DNA of 64,000 bases from G963663315 sp965204925 (lineage in GTDB: Bacteria; Pseudomonadota; Gammaproteobacteria; Arenicellales; Poriferihabitantaceae), in the NCBI GenBank assembly GCA_965204925.1, contig OZ242021.1:1364001-1428000 (forward strand), in the 5' to 3' direction. Both the position numbers and the translations under genes were made by a program. Under the pieces are notes generated by a model. The model saw nothing but the letters and a program-made list of their open reading frames with translations. It searched no databases and was not told the DNA's origin. Below, one piece after another: positions 42,795-52,319 of the stretch. Numbering within the stretch: the stretch's first letter is position 1; each line of letters starts with the position of its first letter.

Positions 42795-43498
42795 TTGTGT
42801 TGTCTGTCGGGTTGGTGGATGTGTGTGATATGCGGACTGTGAGAAACACAGAAAGCGGCCAGTTTTTCGGCCTGAAGCAATTTGCGGGCGCTTCTGCGAA
42901 CCTCTTGCCAGCGAAAACGAACGGAGTTCCTGACGATCGTGCGGTCTCTGTTTTTCAGTTCATCGGCAATCGGCGCCCATCTGAACAATGCGTCCGGACT
43001 TTGCGAAAATGCGAATTCGTCATCGGAGACGGAGGAATAGTCGATATTGGCGACTCTCGTTCTCAGTCTTTCGACTGTATCCGGAAATTCTTCCGGGGCG
43101 TCCGCGGGCAGGCCGGTTTCATCCATGATACGGTCGACCACCCTGCCAAGCAGCCGGCTGATCTGCCCGTTGTCGAGTTGTGTCCTTTGGCGCATCAACC
43201 CGCCCGTGTAGACGGTCAGGTCGGACAGGCATGCCAGCCAGATCTGCCATTTTGCCAGATTCATGGCGAGCAGCAGATCGGGGTTTTCAAACATTTCCGG
43301 GAATCGGGTTCCGGCGCGGGTCTTGAGATAGCCGTACAGTGAGGTCTGCGCTACATGGCTGGCCCTCGATCGGAGAAATGCCGCGAGTGCTTCGGGGTTT
43401 GCTATCGGCTGCATGCTGTGACCGCGGCCCAGCCCGGTATAGTTCACCAGCGTCTTCCATGTATCCCCTGAAAGCAAGGCTCTTGCAAGGGTGTCCAT
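42791..43498 (-). CDS. Conserved protein of unknown function
   Basis: About 235 residues from ATG 43498 (MDTLARALLSGDTWKTL); the frame continues to a TTG at 43543. Mainly helical. Conserved-looking stretches are AQTSLYGYLKTRAGTRFPEM, NLAKWQIWLACLSDLTVYTG and IVRNSVRFRWQEVRR. No catalytic triad, signal peptide or membrane segment is evident. I have seen similar proteins in Alpha- and Gammaproteobacteria, sometimes labelled esterase without basis that I can verify. Translational overlap with the enoyl-CoA hydratase suggests a lipid-related role. Confidence 0.7.
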   Translation of the reverse strand: MDTLARALLSGDTWKTLVNYTGLGRGHSMQPIANPEALAAFLRSRASHVAQTSLYGYLKTRAGTRFPEMFENPDLLLAMNLAKWQIWLACLSDLTVYTGGLMRQRTQLDNGQISRLLGRVVDRIMDETGLPADAPEEFPDTVERLRTRVANIDYSSVSDDEFAFSQSPDALFRWAPIADELKNRDRTIVRNSVRFRWQEVRRSARKLLQAEKLAAFCVSHSPHITHIHQPDRQHK

Positions 43499-43744
43499 CT
43501 GTTTTCGCAAGAAAAGCACGAAAGATTTTTGCGGGTGGATCAAGGTTATACGGTTAGCGCGATGCTACCACAACACAGGTCGCAGCGTCAGGATAATCCG
43601 GTCTGTGATTCGGGGCAATAATTTGCTATAGTCGGTTGCTATCGGGGTTGTCCCTTGATCGTTGTTTCCTGTTGTTTTTTCCGATACGCCTTTTGTCGGA
43701 CAAGCGAGCGTGGCGATCCCCAATCCAGTGAAAGAGAGAACAAC

Positions 43745-45010
43745 GTGACCCGTTATTCCGCGTGGGCGGTATTCAGGAATGGACTGAACGACCAGAAGGG
43801 ATGGGGCCGCCAGTGGCGCGACCCGCAACCGAAGGGGGCATACGATGTGGTGATTGTGGGCGCTGGCCTGCATGGTCTTGCTACAGCCTGCTATCTCGCC
43901 AGGAATCATGGCGTGCACAATGTCGCGGTGCTGGACAAGGGATGGCTCGGAGGCGGCAATGCGGGTCGCAATACCACGATTGTCCGTTCCAATTACATGA
44001 TGCCGGGCAACCGCGCGTTTTATGAGCATTCGCTTGAGCTATGGGAAAGCCTGAGTCATGAGTTGAATTATAATGTCATGTTTTCCCAAAGGCACCACAT
44101 CAGTCTCCTGCACACGCCCGCCGCCCGCGACAGCGCCGCCAGACGGTACAATACGATGCGTCTGACCGGCTCGGACGGCGAGCTTTGGGATATCAAGACT
44201 CTGAAAAAGGAAATCCCTCATCTGAATTATCAGAATGCCCGCTTCCCGATTATCGGCGCCGCGGTGCAAAAACGCGCCGGTAACGCCCGCCATGACGCAG
44301 TTGCCTGGGGCTACGCGCGGGCGGCGGACATGCAGGGCGTCGATATTATCCAGAACTGTGAAGTCACCGGGGTGACCCGCGCGGACGGGAAAGTCACAGC
44401 GTTGCAAACATCAAGGGGTAGCATAGCGGCGAAAAAGGTGGGGTTTGCGGTGGCCGGCAATACTTCGCGGCTGTGGCAGATGGCCGGGCTCGGCAAACTG
44501 CCTGTAGAGACCCACCTGTTGCAAGCCTTCGTATCCGAACCGATCAAACCCTTGCTCGATCATGTAGTGGTGTTCGGGGTGGGCGGAGCGCATTTCTACA
44601 TATCACAATCGGACAAGGGGGGTATGGTGTTCGGCGGCGATCTCGACTGGTACAAATCATACGCCCAGCGCGGCAATCTGCCTGCTGTGCAGGATGTAGC
44701 AGAGTGCGCAATTTCAATTCTGCCATGCCTCGGACGCATTCGCTTGCTCAGGCACTGGGCAGGGGTCATGGACATGTCTATGGACGGTTCCCCGTTCATC
44801 TGCAAAACCCCGCTCGACAACCTCTATCTCAATGCTGGCTGGAACTATGGTGGATTCAAGGCCAGTCCCGCCTCCGGCTGGTATTTTGCCGATCTCATTG
44901 CCAATGACCGCCCGCACCCCGTGATTGAACATTTTAATCTTTATCGTTTCAGGCGGGGAGTCATTATCGACGAACGCGGAGCCGGCCCGGACCCCAAACT
45001 CCACGGCTGA
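43745..45010 (+). CDS. soxB: Sarcosine oxidase, beta subunit
   Basis: FAD-containing subunit of heterotetrameric sarcosine oxidase, about 421 residues; oxidises sarcosine to glycine and formaldehyde equivalents. FAD-binding DVVIVGAGLHGLATA (about residue 34), GNAGRNTTIVRSNYM (covalent flavin/active-site region), and a C-terminal NLYLNAGWNYGGFKASPASG matching the family. I chose GTG 43745 (VTRYSAWAVF), the normal subunit start, with GAGAG upstream. First gene of soxBDAG. Confidence 0.93.
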   Translation: MTRYSAWAVFRNGLNDQKGWGRQWRDPQPKGAYDVVIVGAGLHGLATACYLARNHGVHNVAVLDKGWLGGGNAGRNTTIVRSNYMMPGNRAFYEHSLELWESLSHELNYNVMFSQRHHISLLHTPAARDSAARRYNTMRLTGSDGELWDIKTLKKEIPHLNYQNARFPIIGAAVQKRAGNARHDAVAWGYARAADMQGVDIIQNCEVTGVTRADGKVTALQTSRGSIAAKKVGFAVAGNTSRLWQMAGLGKLPVETHLLQAFVSEPIKPLLDHVVVFGVGGAHFYISQSDKGGMVFGGDLDWYKSYAQRGNLPAVQDVAECAISILPCLGRIRLLRHWAGVMDMSMDGSPFICKTPLDNLYLNAGWNYGGFKASPASGWYFADLIANDRPHPVIEHFNLYRFRRGVIIDERGAGPDPKLHG

Positions 45011-45019
45011 CAGGCGAGC

Positions 45020-45325
45020 ATGATGCGAATTCATTGTCCATTTTGCGGAGAGCGTGACCACTGTGAGTTCGCCTACGGAGGCGATGCCTCGGTGGTCTGG
45101 CCTGAACTGGACGGTACGATCGATCAGTGGCACGAAGCCGTCTTTCTGCGCGAAAACATTCGCGGTATGCAGTGTGAAACCTGGCAGCATGTGCATGGTT
45201 GCCGTACGTGGCTGATCGTTGAGCGCGATACCCTGACTCATCGCATCCAGTCTGTACGCCCCGCCCATGACGGGCTTGCCGCAGTACTGGCGGAGCACAG
45301 CGCAGCGCTTGGGGAAACTGCATAA
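45020..45325 (+). CDS. soxD: Sarcosine oxidase, delta subunit
   Basis: A 101-residue zinc-binding subunit: IHCPFCGERDHCEF supplies the cysteine/histidine ligands, followed by RENIRGMQCETWQHVHGCR (two more cysteines, HxxGC). Length and motif spacing are typical. Nine bases from soxB; stop overlaps the soxA ATG (TAATG). Confidence 0.93.
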   Translation: MMRIHCPFCGERDHCEFAYGGDASVVWPELDGTIDQWHEAVFLRENIRGMQCETWQHVHGCRTWLIVERDTLTHRIQSVRPAHDGLAAVLAEHSAALGETA

Positions 45326-48300
45326 TGACTGCACAAAGATTGTCTGAAGGAGGGCGCATCAATCGCGGGAACGTGATCCGGTTCTCCTGGGACGGGAAAG
45401 GCATGACCGGTTTTGGGGGCGATACCCTGGCTTCCGCATTGCTGGCCAATAACGAGTGGGTATTGGGGCGCAGTTTCAAATATCACCGCCCCCGCGGTAT
45501 CATGTCTGCCGGTGTCGAGGAGTCCGGCGCCATCGTCACGGTCGGCGAGGGCGCCCGGCGGGAGCCGAACGTGAAAGCGACCATGCAGGAGTTGTATGCG
45601 GGGCTGGTGGCGACGGGTCAGAACGCATGGCCCAATGTCCGTTACGACATCGGGTCGATCAACGACCTGTTCGGCCGCTTTTTCGCTGCCGGATTCTATT
45701 ACAAGACGTTCATGGGACCGCGCGTCAGGGGACTGCCGAAAGGCTGGGGCGACGGCTCCGGCTTCTGGATGCAATGTGAAAAACTGATCCGCAGGGCCGC
45801 CGGTATGGGTACGGCATCAAGACAACCCGACCCGGACAGCTATGACCACGCGCACGGTTTCTGTGATGTTCTGGTGGTGGGGTCAGGGCCTGCTGGCCTG
45901 TCCGCCGCGCTCGTTTGCGCGAGGGCCGGACTTGATGTCCTGCTGGTCGAGCAGGACTGCGAGCCGGGAGGAGGGTTTCTTGACCGTTGCGACAGTGAAG
46001 CCGAAAAGCAGCGTGCCGGTCTGCTCGCCAAACTGCAAAAGGCTGGTGCGCGGGTGATGACCCGGACTACGGCTTTCGGCTTGTATGACCATGGTACCGC
46101 GGGATTGCTGGAGAGGGTGACCGATCATATCGCGGCGCCCGCCCCATACAGCCCGCGCCAGAGGTTCTGGACTATCCGCGCTCGCCAAACCATTCTGGCG
46201 ACCGGCGCCATCGAGCGTCACATTGCGTTTGGCAACAATGACCTGCCCGGTGTCATGACAGTGAGCGCCGGCCTTGCCTACCTGAACCGGTACGGTATTT
46301 TGCCGGGGCAGAGAATTGTCGTTGCGACCAATAACGATTCTGCCTATGCGCCCGCGGCAGCGTTTTCACGGGCCGGCGCAACGGTTACGTTGCACGATGT
46401 GCGCACGATGATTCCCGAGTCGATGCTGGCAATGCTGGGGGACAACGAGATCGGAGTGGATACGCGATGCGCCCCGCTCAGGGCGCACGGCTACCGGGGC
46501 GTCCGCTCGCTGGACATTGCGGCGGTGGCCGAATCCGGCTGGGTCATGAAGGGGTCCGAGTCCTGTGACTTGATACTGGTGTCCGGCGGATGGTCGCCGG
46601 TTATAAACCTGATATCGCATCGCGGGGTAAAGCCGTCATGGAATGAGGAGCAGGCCTGCTTCATGGCGCCCGGGTGCAGTGAACCGATTTACATGGCAGG
46701 AGCTGCGGCCGCTGTCTGGAATACGGAAGCATGCCTCGCTTCGGGTCACTCGGCAGGCGCCAGGGCGGCCCGGCAACTCGGTTGTTCGACACGCCGCAAG
46801 GCCGAGCCCAAAGCTGGCGGGTGGACAAACCCGATTGAGCCGCTGTATGAGGTGCGGCTGCCGCAGGGCAGGCAAAAAAGCTTCGTTGACCCGCAGCATG
46901 ATGTGACTGCGGACGATGTGCGTCTTGCTTGTCGGGAGGGTTTTGTTTCCGTTGAGCACCTGAAACGATATACCACGCTGGGCATGGCGACCGATGGCGG
47001 CAAGGTCGGCAATATAATCGGTTTGGCGCTGATGTCGGACGCGCTCGGCAAGGATATCGCGGACGTTGGCACTACCACGTTCAGGCCGCCTTATACTCCG
47101 GTTGCGATCGGTGCACTGGCCGGCAGGAATGTGGGGGAGCGCTTCAGGCCGCTGCGCCGCACGCCGATGCACGACTGGAATCTCGGGCATGGCGCTACGA
47201 TGACGATGGCCGGGTTGTGGCGCCGCCCGTGGTATTTTGCGCGGCAAGCGGAAGGAGTTGGTGAAGCCTGTGCCCGGGAGACTGAAACGGTCCGCAACTG
47301 TGTCGGCCTGTGTGATGTGACCTCTCTGGGCAAGATTGCCGTGCAAGGTCCGGACGCGACCGAATTCCTCAATCGTATCTATACCAATCCATTTGCCAAA
47401 TTGCCGGTCGGCAAGGCGAGATACGGCATCATGCTGAGGGATGACGGACTGGTCATGGATGATGGAACAACCTGGCGTCTTTCCGGTACGGAGTATTTCA
47501 TGACTACGACGACCGCGCATGCGGCAAAGGCGCTGATGTTCCTTGAGGAGTTGCTGCAAACCCGCTGGCAGGCTCTTCGGGTTCATGTGACGTCCGTTTC
47601 CGAGCAATGGGCGGGTTGCGCGGTGGCCGGTCCCCGTTCCCGTAATGTGCTGGAAAGCTGTGTCGCATCGTCCGCGTCCGTGTCCGATGATCGTTTGCCG
47701 TTCATGGCAGTGATCGAGACAACCCTGACGGGGGGAATACCCTGTCGTATTGCCCGCATCAGTTTTTCCGGTGAGATGGCGTTCGAGGTTTATGTGCCTG
47801 CGGATTATGGCGTGGCGCTCATGGAGTTGCTATGGACCATCGCCGAGCCGCTCGGCGGCTGTCTGTATGGAACGGAAGCGCTGGGCGCCATGCGTATCGA
47901 AAAAGGCCACGTAACCGGTGTCGAACTGGATGGCCGTGTTACCGTTGATGATGCCGGTCTTGGCAGAATGGCGTCGCCGAACAAGTCGTTCATCGGCAGC
48001 GCTTTGCGAACCCGCCCCGAACTGGTGCGTGAAGACCGTCCGCGGTTGGTCGGTATCAAGCCAAAGGATACCAGTGAGACGTTCAATGCAGGCGCCATAC
48101 TGTGTGCGCGCGACAACGTCTCCGGGTTGGGAAAAGGCTGGATTACCGCCGTCACCCATTCACCGTCAATGGGGCACTGGATCGGGCTGGGGTTCATTTC
48201 AGGAGGGGCGGCGGCATGGCAGGGTAAAACCGTGATTGCCGCCGATCCGGTACGCAAGGGCAACGTCGAGGTGGAAATCATTTCACCGCATATGGTAGAC

Positions 48301-48327
48301 CCGGACGGAGAGAGAATGTATGGTTGA
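45325..48327 (+). CDS. soxA: Sarcosine oxidase, alpha subunit
   Basis: A 1000-residue multidomain subunit. N-terminal ferredoxin-like part with KYHRPRGIMSAGVEE. NAD-binding Rossmann motif VLVVGSGPAGLSAALV near 175 and a second GQRIVVATNNDSAYAPAAAF near 330. The C-terminal half (about 600-990) is a GcvT-type folate-binding aminomethyltransferase domain (CDVTSLGKIAVQGPDATEFL, then GTEALGAMRIEKGH). This arrangement channels the one-carbon unit to tetrahydrofolate. Overlaps soxG by eight bases. Confidence 0.94.
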   Translation: MTAQRLSEGGRINRGNVIRFSWDGKGMTGFGGDTLASALLANNEWVLGRSFKYHRPRGIMSAGVEESGAIVTVGEGARREPNVKATMQELYAGLVATGQNAWPNVRYDIGSINDLFGRFFAAGFYYKTFMGPRVRGLPKGWGDGSGFWMQCEKLIRRAAGMGTASRQPDPDSYDHAHGFCDVLVVGSGPAGLSAALVCARAGLDVLLVEQDCEPGGGFLDRCDSEAEKQRAGLLAKLQKAGARVMTRTTAFGLYDHGTAGLLERVTDHIAAPAPYSPRQRFWTIRARQTILATGAIERHIAFGNNDLPGVMTVSAGLAYLNRYGILPGQRIVVATNNDSAYAPAAAFSRAGATVTLHDVRTMIPESMLAMLGDNEIGVDTRCAPLRAHGYRGVRSLDIAAVAESGWVMKGSESCDLILVSGGWSPVINLISHRGVKPSWNEEQACFMAPGCSEPIYMAGAAAAVWNTEACLASGHSAGARAARQLGCSTRRKAEPKAGGWTNPIEPLYEVRLPQGRQKSFVDPQHDVTADDVRLACREGFVSVEHLKRYTTLGMATDGGKVGNIIGLALMSDALGKDIADVGTTTFRPPYTPVAIGALAGRNVGERFRPLRRTPMHDWNLGHGATMTMAGLWRRPWYFARQAEGVGEACARETETVRNCVGLCDVTSLGKIAVQGPDATEFLNRIYTNPFAKLPVGKARYGIMLRDDGLVMDDGTTWRLSGTEYFMTTTTAHAAKALMFLEELLQTRWQALRVHVTSVSEQWAGCAVAGPRSRNVLESCVASSASVSDDRLPFMAVIETTLTGGIPCRIARISFSGEMAFEVYVPADYGVALMELLWTIAEPLGGCLYGTEALGAMRIEKGHVTGVELDGRVTVDDAGLGRMASPNKSFIGSALRTRPELVREDRPRLVGIKPKDTSETFNAGAILCARDNVSGLGKGWITAVTHSPSMGHWIGLGFISGGAAAWQGKTVIAADPVRKGNVEVEIISPHMVDPDGERMYG

Positions 48328-48904
48328 AGCGCTGGAGCAAACCGCGCCGCCGCGCATATCGGCGCTGGCAGGGTATTATCGTGTCGGTAAATCTGGCGCC
48401 GGCGAGGATCCGGGGATCATTCTTCAGGAAGCGCCCGATCTGTTATTGCATCAGGTTGCGGCGTGGCCGGATACGGTGGGCCCGGTTGCAAGACGGGTCT
48501 CAGAAGCAATCGGGGTCGACCAAGCGCCATTGCCGTGCCGGGCTGTTTCTTCAGCGGGCGGCGCTGCGCTGCGCGTCGAACCCCTGAAGTGGTGGCTGGT
48601 TGGCGCGCCGGCGCCGGATATCGATGCCGAACAGGGAACTGCTCTTGATATTTCACACTCCAGAACCCGGCTGCGTATTGGCGGACCGGATGCGGCGGAA
48701 TTCCTCAACCGGTTCCTGCCGCTTGACCTGCGCGAATCCGCGTTTCCGACCGGTTCCGTAGCTTCTTCAGCAATAAACCATGTTGGAGTGACTCTGTGGA
48801 GGTCGGTGACCGGCTACGAGATGTTTGTTCCCCGCGGGTTTGCATTATCCCTGTGGCAGGGATTTGTCGATGTTGCCGAACAGTTTGGCGTAGAGATCCG
48901 TTGA
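48320..48904 (+). CDS. soxG: Sarcosine oxidase, gamma subunit
   Basis: A 194-residue subunit with a GcvT-like fold: EPLKWWLVGAPA, LDISHSRTRLRIGGPDAAEF and NHVGVTLWRSVTGYEMFVPR are characteristic. Ends the operon. Together with betaine uptake and choline metabolism genes upstream in the window it completes a route betaine or choline to sarcosine to glycine, though the intermediate demethylases are not here. Confidence 0.9.
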   Translation: MVEALEQTAPPRISALAGYYRVGKSGAGEDPGIILQEAPDLLLHQVAAWPDTVGPVARRVSEAIGVDQAPLPCRAVSSAGGAALRVEPLKWWLVGAPAPDIDAEQGTALDISHSRTRLRIGGPDAAEFLNRFLPLDLRESAFPTGSVASSAINHVGVTLWRSVTGYEMFVPRGFALSLWQGFVDVAEQFGVEIR

Positions 48905-49093
48905 ATCGATTTTTTCGATCATGATCCTTAAGGTGCGCGCTCAAAAGACGACTATTGCATGGTTATAATATGTTATCCTCAGGACAAGGTATAGTCCGGT
49001 GGGCGCTGGCAGTTTCTTTAGGCTGATGACCGCAAGGCTGGCAAAATCTCTCGGGTTTTTCGATAATCAAGCGGAAATAGCGGAAAACTGAAA

Positions 49094-51532
49094 ATGACCG
49101 ATCCGGCTTTAGGAGACAAACTTGAACTCCCGGTGCTGCCACTTAGGGATGTCGTTGTTTTCCCTTACATGGTGATACCGTTGTTTGTGGGTCGGGCGAA
49201 ATCCATAAAAGCCCTGGAAATTGCCATGCAGAGCGGCAAGAACATTCTGCTGGTCGCACAAAAGACGGCGGACCAGGACGACCTGGAGATTGCCGATATT
49301 TATGGTACCGGCACGGTGGCTTCGATATTGCAGATGCTGAAAATGCCGGACGGGGCCGTGAAGGTCCTGGTGGAAGGTGAGCAGCGTGCCCGGGTTATTC
49401 GCTACGTCAGCGGAGATGCTCCCGAAGACCCCTGTTTTGTCGCTGAGGCCGGTCTTGTTGAGGACAATCTGATCGCAACCCGGGAATCGGATGTGTTGTT
49501 GCGAACGGTGACGGCCGAGTTCGAGAAATACGTCAAGCTGAATTCCAGGATCCCTCCCGAAATTCTGACCTCGTTGAGCGGTATTGATAATTTTGGCAGG
49601 GTCGCTGATACCATTGCGGCCCATCTGAATCTGAAAAACGCGGAAAAACAGGAAATTCTCGAGATATTCGATCCCCGGGAGCGCCTGGAATATATCTTCG
49701 GCGTCATGGATTCCGAGATTGACCTGCTGAAAATCGAGAAACGACTGCGCACCCGGGTCAAGAAGCAGATGGAAAAAAGCCAGCGCGAGTATTATTTGAA
49801 TGAACAGATCAAAGCCATTCAAAAGGAACTCGGTGATATGGATGAGAATGGCGGCGAGGGGGATGAACTGGCGACGAAAATCAAGGAGTCGGGCATGCCC
49901 GGGGAGGTGATGGAGAAAGCCGAGGGGGAACTGAAAAAGCTGAGAATGATGTCTCCGATGTCGGCTGAAGCGACCGTGGTCAGAAATTATATAGACTGGT
50001 TGCTGGCTGTGCCCTGGAAGCCGGGTTCGAGGGTTTCCAGGGACTTGATGAAAGCACAAGAGGTACTGGACGACGATCATTACGGCCTGGAGAAAGTGAA
50101 AGATCGTATTCTTGAGTATCTGGCTGTACAGAAACGGGTGAAGAAATCGAAGTCCGCAATCTTGTGCCTGGTCGGTCCGCCCGGTGTCGGGAAAACCTCC
50201 CTCGGCGAGTCGATCGCCAGAGCGACCAACCGGAAATTCATTCGCATGTCTCTTGGCGGTGTGCGCGACGAGGCGGAAATTCGCGGTCACAGGAGAACCT
50301 ATATCGGTTCCATGCCGGGCAAGATCATCCAGAATCTGGCCAAGGTAAAAACCCGCAACCCGTTGTTTATGCTTGATGAGGTGGACAAGATGTCGATGGA
50401 CTTCCGGGGAGACCCGTCTTCGGCTCTGCTCGAAGTACTTGATCCTGAACAAAATCACAAGTTCGGAGATCATTATCTGGAAGTTGATTATGATCTTTCC
50501 GACGTCATGTTCATTGCCACCGCCAATACGCTGAATATCCCCGCCCCGCTGCTGGACCGCATGGAGGTCATTCGGATTTCCGGTTACACGGACGAGGAGA
50601 AACTCGAAATTGCCAATCTTTACCTGCTGCCAAAGCAGCGCAAGAATCATGGACTGAGGGAAGATGAAGCGCTGATTTCAGTCAATTCGGTGAAAGAGAT
50701 CATAAAATCGTATACTCGTGAGGCGGGGGTGCGGAATCTGGAGCGTGAGATATCCAAAATCTGTCGCAAGGTAGTGAAGGAACTTTTACTGAAAAAATCC
50801 ACAAGGAAGGCGCGCGTTACTCCTGTCAACCTTGAGAAGTACCTTGGAGTGAAGCGGTTCCGCAGAAACACAATCGAACAGCATAACAAGGTTGGCCAGG
50901 TCACCGGGCTGGCATGGACCGAGGCGGGAGGTGAGTTGCTGACTATTGAGGCTGTCGTAATGCCGGGCAAGGGCAAGCATTTGTATACGGGAAAACTCGG
51001 TGATGTAATGCAGGAGTCGATCAAGGCTGCGATCAGTGTTGTACGCAGCCGCTCCAGGCAGTGGGGTATCGACTCATCGTTTTACGAAAAAAAGGATATT
51101 CATGTGCATGTTCCCGAGGGCGCCACACCGAAAGACGGGCCAAGTGCAGGAGTGGGCATGTGTACGTCCATTGTGTCCGCGTTAACCGGCATTCCGGCGC
51201 TGTCGACCGTTGCCATGACCGGCGAGATTACGTTGCGCGGAGAAGTCTTGCCGATTGGCGGACTGAAAGAAAAATTGCTTGCCGCTCATCGCGCCGGCAT
51301 CAGGGTCGCCGTTATTCCCCATGAGAATGTTCGGGATTTGCCGGACATTCCGTTAAAAATCAGGCAGAACCTTGATATAAAACCGGTTAACTGTATTGAT
51401 GAAGTGATCGAACTTGCGCTGGAGTATGTCCCGAAAACACTTTCCGATGACGAGATCAAGGGCGAACCGGAAGCTGTGAAAGGGAAACAGTTGGGGGCGG
51501 GAGAAAGCCGAACGGGTGCTACCGCCCATTAA
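49094..51532 (+). CDS. lon: ATP-dependent protease Lon
   Basis: An 812-residue cytoplasmic protease. N-terminal substrate domain (PVLPLRDVVVFPYMVIPLFV), AAA+ domain with GPPGVGKTSLGESIARA near residue 358 and LDEVDKM. C-terminal peptidase with TPKDGPSAGVGMCTSIVSAL (catalytic Ser about 683) and the lysine in GGLKEKLLAAHRAG (about 726). A TATAAT lies at 48964-48969 with no good -35, and I found no sigma-32 box in the 189-base upstream gap. Confidence 0.96.
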   Translation: MTDPALGDKLELPVLPLRDVVVFPYMVIPLFVGRAKSIKALEIAMQSGKNILLVAQKTADQDDLEIADIYGTGTVASILQMLKMPDGAVKVLVEGEQRARVIRYVSGDAPEDPCFVAEAGLVEDNLIATRESDVLLRTVTAEFEKYVKLNSRIPPEILTSLSGIDNFGRVADTIAAHLNLKNAEKQEILEIFDPRERLEYIFGVMDSEIDLLKIEKRLRTRVKKQMEKSQREYYLNEQIKAIQKELGDMDENGGEGDELATKIKESGMPGEVMEKAEGELKKLRMMSPMSAEATVVRNYIDWLLAVPWKPGSRVSRDLMKAQEVLDDDHYGLEKVKDRILEYLAVQKRVKKSKSAILCLVGPPGVGKTSLGESIARATNRKFIRMSLGGVRDEAEIRGHRRTYIGSMPGKIIQNLAKVKTRNPLFMLDEVDKMSMDFRGDPSSALLEVLDPEQNHKFGDHYLEVDYDLSDVMFIATANTLNIPAPLLDRMEVIRISGYTDEEKLEIANLYLLPKQRKNHGLREDEALISVNSVKEIIKSYTREAGVRNLEREISKICRKVVKELLLKKSTRKARVTPVNLEKYLGVKRFRRNTIEQHNKVGQVTGLAWTEAGGELLTIEAVVMPGKGKHLYTGKLGDVMQESIKAAISVVRSRSRQWGIDSSFYEKKDIHVHVPEGATPKDGPSAGVGMCTSIVSALTGIPALSTVAMTGEITLRGEVLPIGGLKEKLLAAHRAGIRVAVIPHENVRDLPDIPLKIRQNLDIKPVNCIDEVIELALEYVPKTLSDDEIKGEPEAVKGKQLGAGESRTGATAH

Positions 51533-51800
51533 CCGGTAACAGGGGGCGCTGGCCGGGAGAGCGATTTTTCAGGGGGCTGCCGGAAATTTTTATTTTGGTC
51601 GCTTTCAGGGCGATCGTATTATATGATTAAATGATAATACGGGCGCGGGTGGTCCGGGAGCTTTCGCTGGTTATGTTTGCGCTGCCCGAAGCGGTTGTAC
51701 GATCCGACAACCGGAAGCGCTGGCGTTGATCGGGCTTTTTCGGGGCATATCCCGTTGCAGACTTGGCAGATTTTGAATTTTTACGAGGGAAACTGGTGAC

Positions 51801-52073
51801 ATGAATAAAACTGAATTAACCGATGCAGTAGCGGCGCGCGCGAATTTATCCAAATCAGATGCGGCAGCCGCGGTGGACGCTGTTTTCCAGTCAATCGAGT
51901 CTGCCCTGGCAGATGGAGAATCTGTATCGTTAATCGGTTTCGGGGCCTTTTCCGTTTCTGACCGGGCTGCCCGAACGGGGCGCAACCCGCGGACTGGAGA
52001 AACCATACAAATAGCGGCGGCAAAAGTCGTTAAATTCAAGGCTGGTAAAGCGCTTAGAGATGCTGTAGACTAG
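51801..52073 (+). CDS. hup: DNA-binding protein HU (beta type)
   Basis: A 90-residue nucleoid protein. MNKTELTDAVAARANLSKSD helix pair, GFGAFSVSDRAARTGRNPRT (beta arms with the intercalating proline) and ETIQIAAAKVVKFKAGKALR. Sits 268 bases after lon, the usual lon-hupB order. The gap 51533-51800 contains AT-rich promoter-like sequence around 51615-51645 (TATTATATGATTAAATGATA) and no other gene. Confidence 0.95.
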   Translation: MNKTELTDAVAARANLSKSDAAAAVDAVFQSIESALADGESVSLIGFGAFSVSDRAARTGRNPRTGETIQIAAAKVVKFKAGKALRDAVD

Positions 52074-52086
52074 CGCGTCTTTCCCC

Positions 52087-52162
52087 GGGCGCTTAGCTCA
52101 GCCGGGAGAGCATCGCCCTTACAAGGCGAGGGTCGCAGGTTCGATCCCTGCAGCGCCCACCA
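52087..52162 (+). tRNA. tRNA-Val (anticodon TAC)
   Basis: Acceptor GGGCGCT/AGCGCCC, anticodon loop CTTACAA, T-arm GGTTCGATCC, encoded CCA. Starts 13 bases after hup. Confidence 0.94.
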
Positions 52163-52170
52163 GGTCTTTG

Positions 52171-52248
52171 GGAGCGGTAGTTCAGTTTGGTTAGAATACC
52201 GGCCTGTCACGCCGGGGGTCGCGGGTTCGAGTCCCGTCCGCTCCGCCA
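52171..52248 (+). tRNA. tRNA-Asp (anticodon GTC)
   Basis: Acceptor GGAGCGG/CCGCTCC, anticodon loop CTGTCAC, T-arm GGTTCGAGTCC, discriminator G and encoded CCA. Confidence 0.94.
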
Positions 52249-52319
52249 TTTGTTGTTAAAAAACGGGGGCTCCGGCCTTTGTGTTTGTCGGGGCGGGATA
52301 GGGAAAAGGTGATTTTTCG

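Noticed and set aside
43560..43744. Glycine riboswitch in front of the sarcosine oxidase operon
   Set aside because: I looked for paired GGAGAG/GCCGA-type aptamer elements and found none; only promoter-like sequence (TATAGT near 43629) is present.
48905..49093. Sigma-32 promoter for lon
   Set aside because: No CTTGAA-CCCCAT pair at acceptable spacing was found in the gap.
49109..50650. Long open frame (513 codons) antisense to lon
   Set aside because: The opposite strand holds a complete, motif-perfect Lon; the antisense product is low-complexity in style and matches no family.
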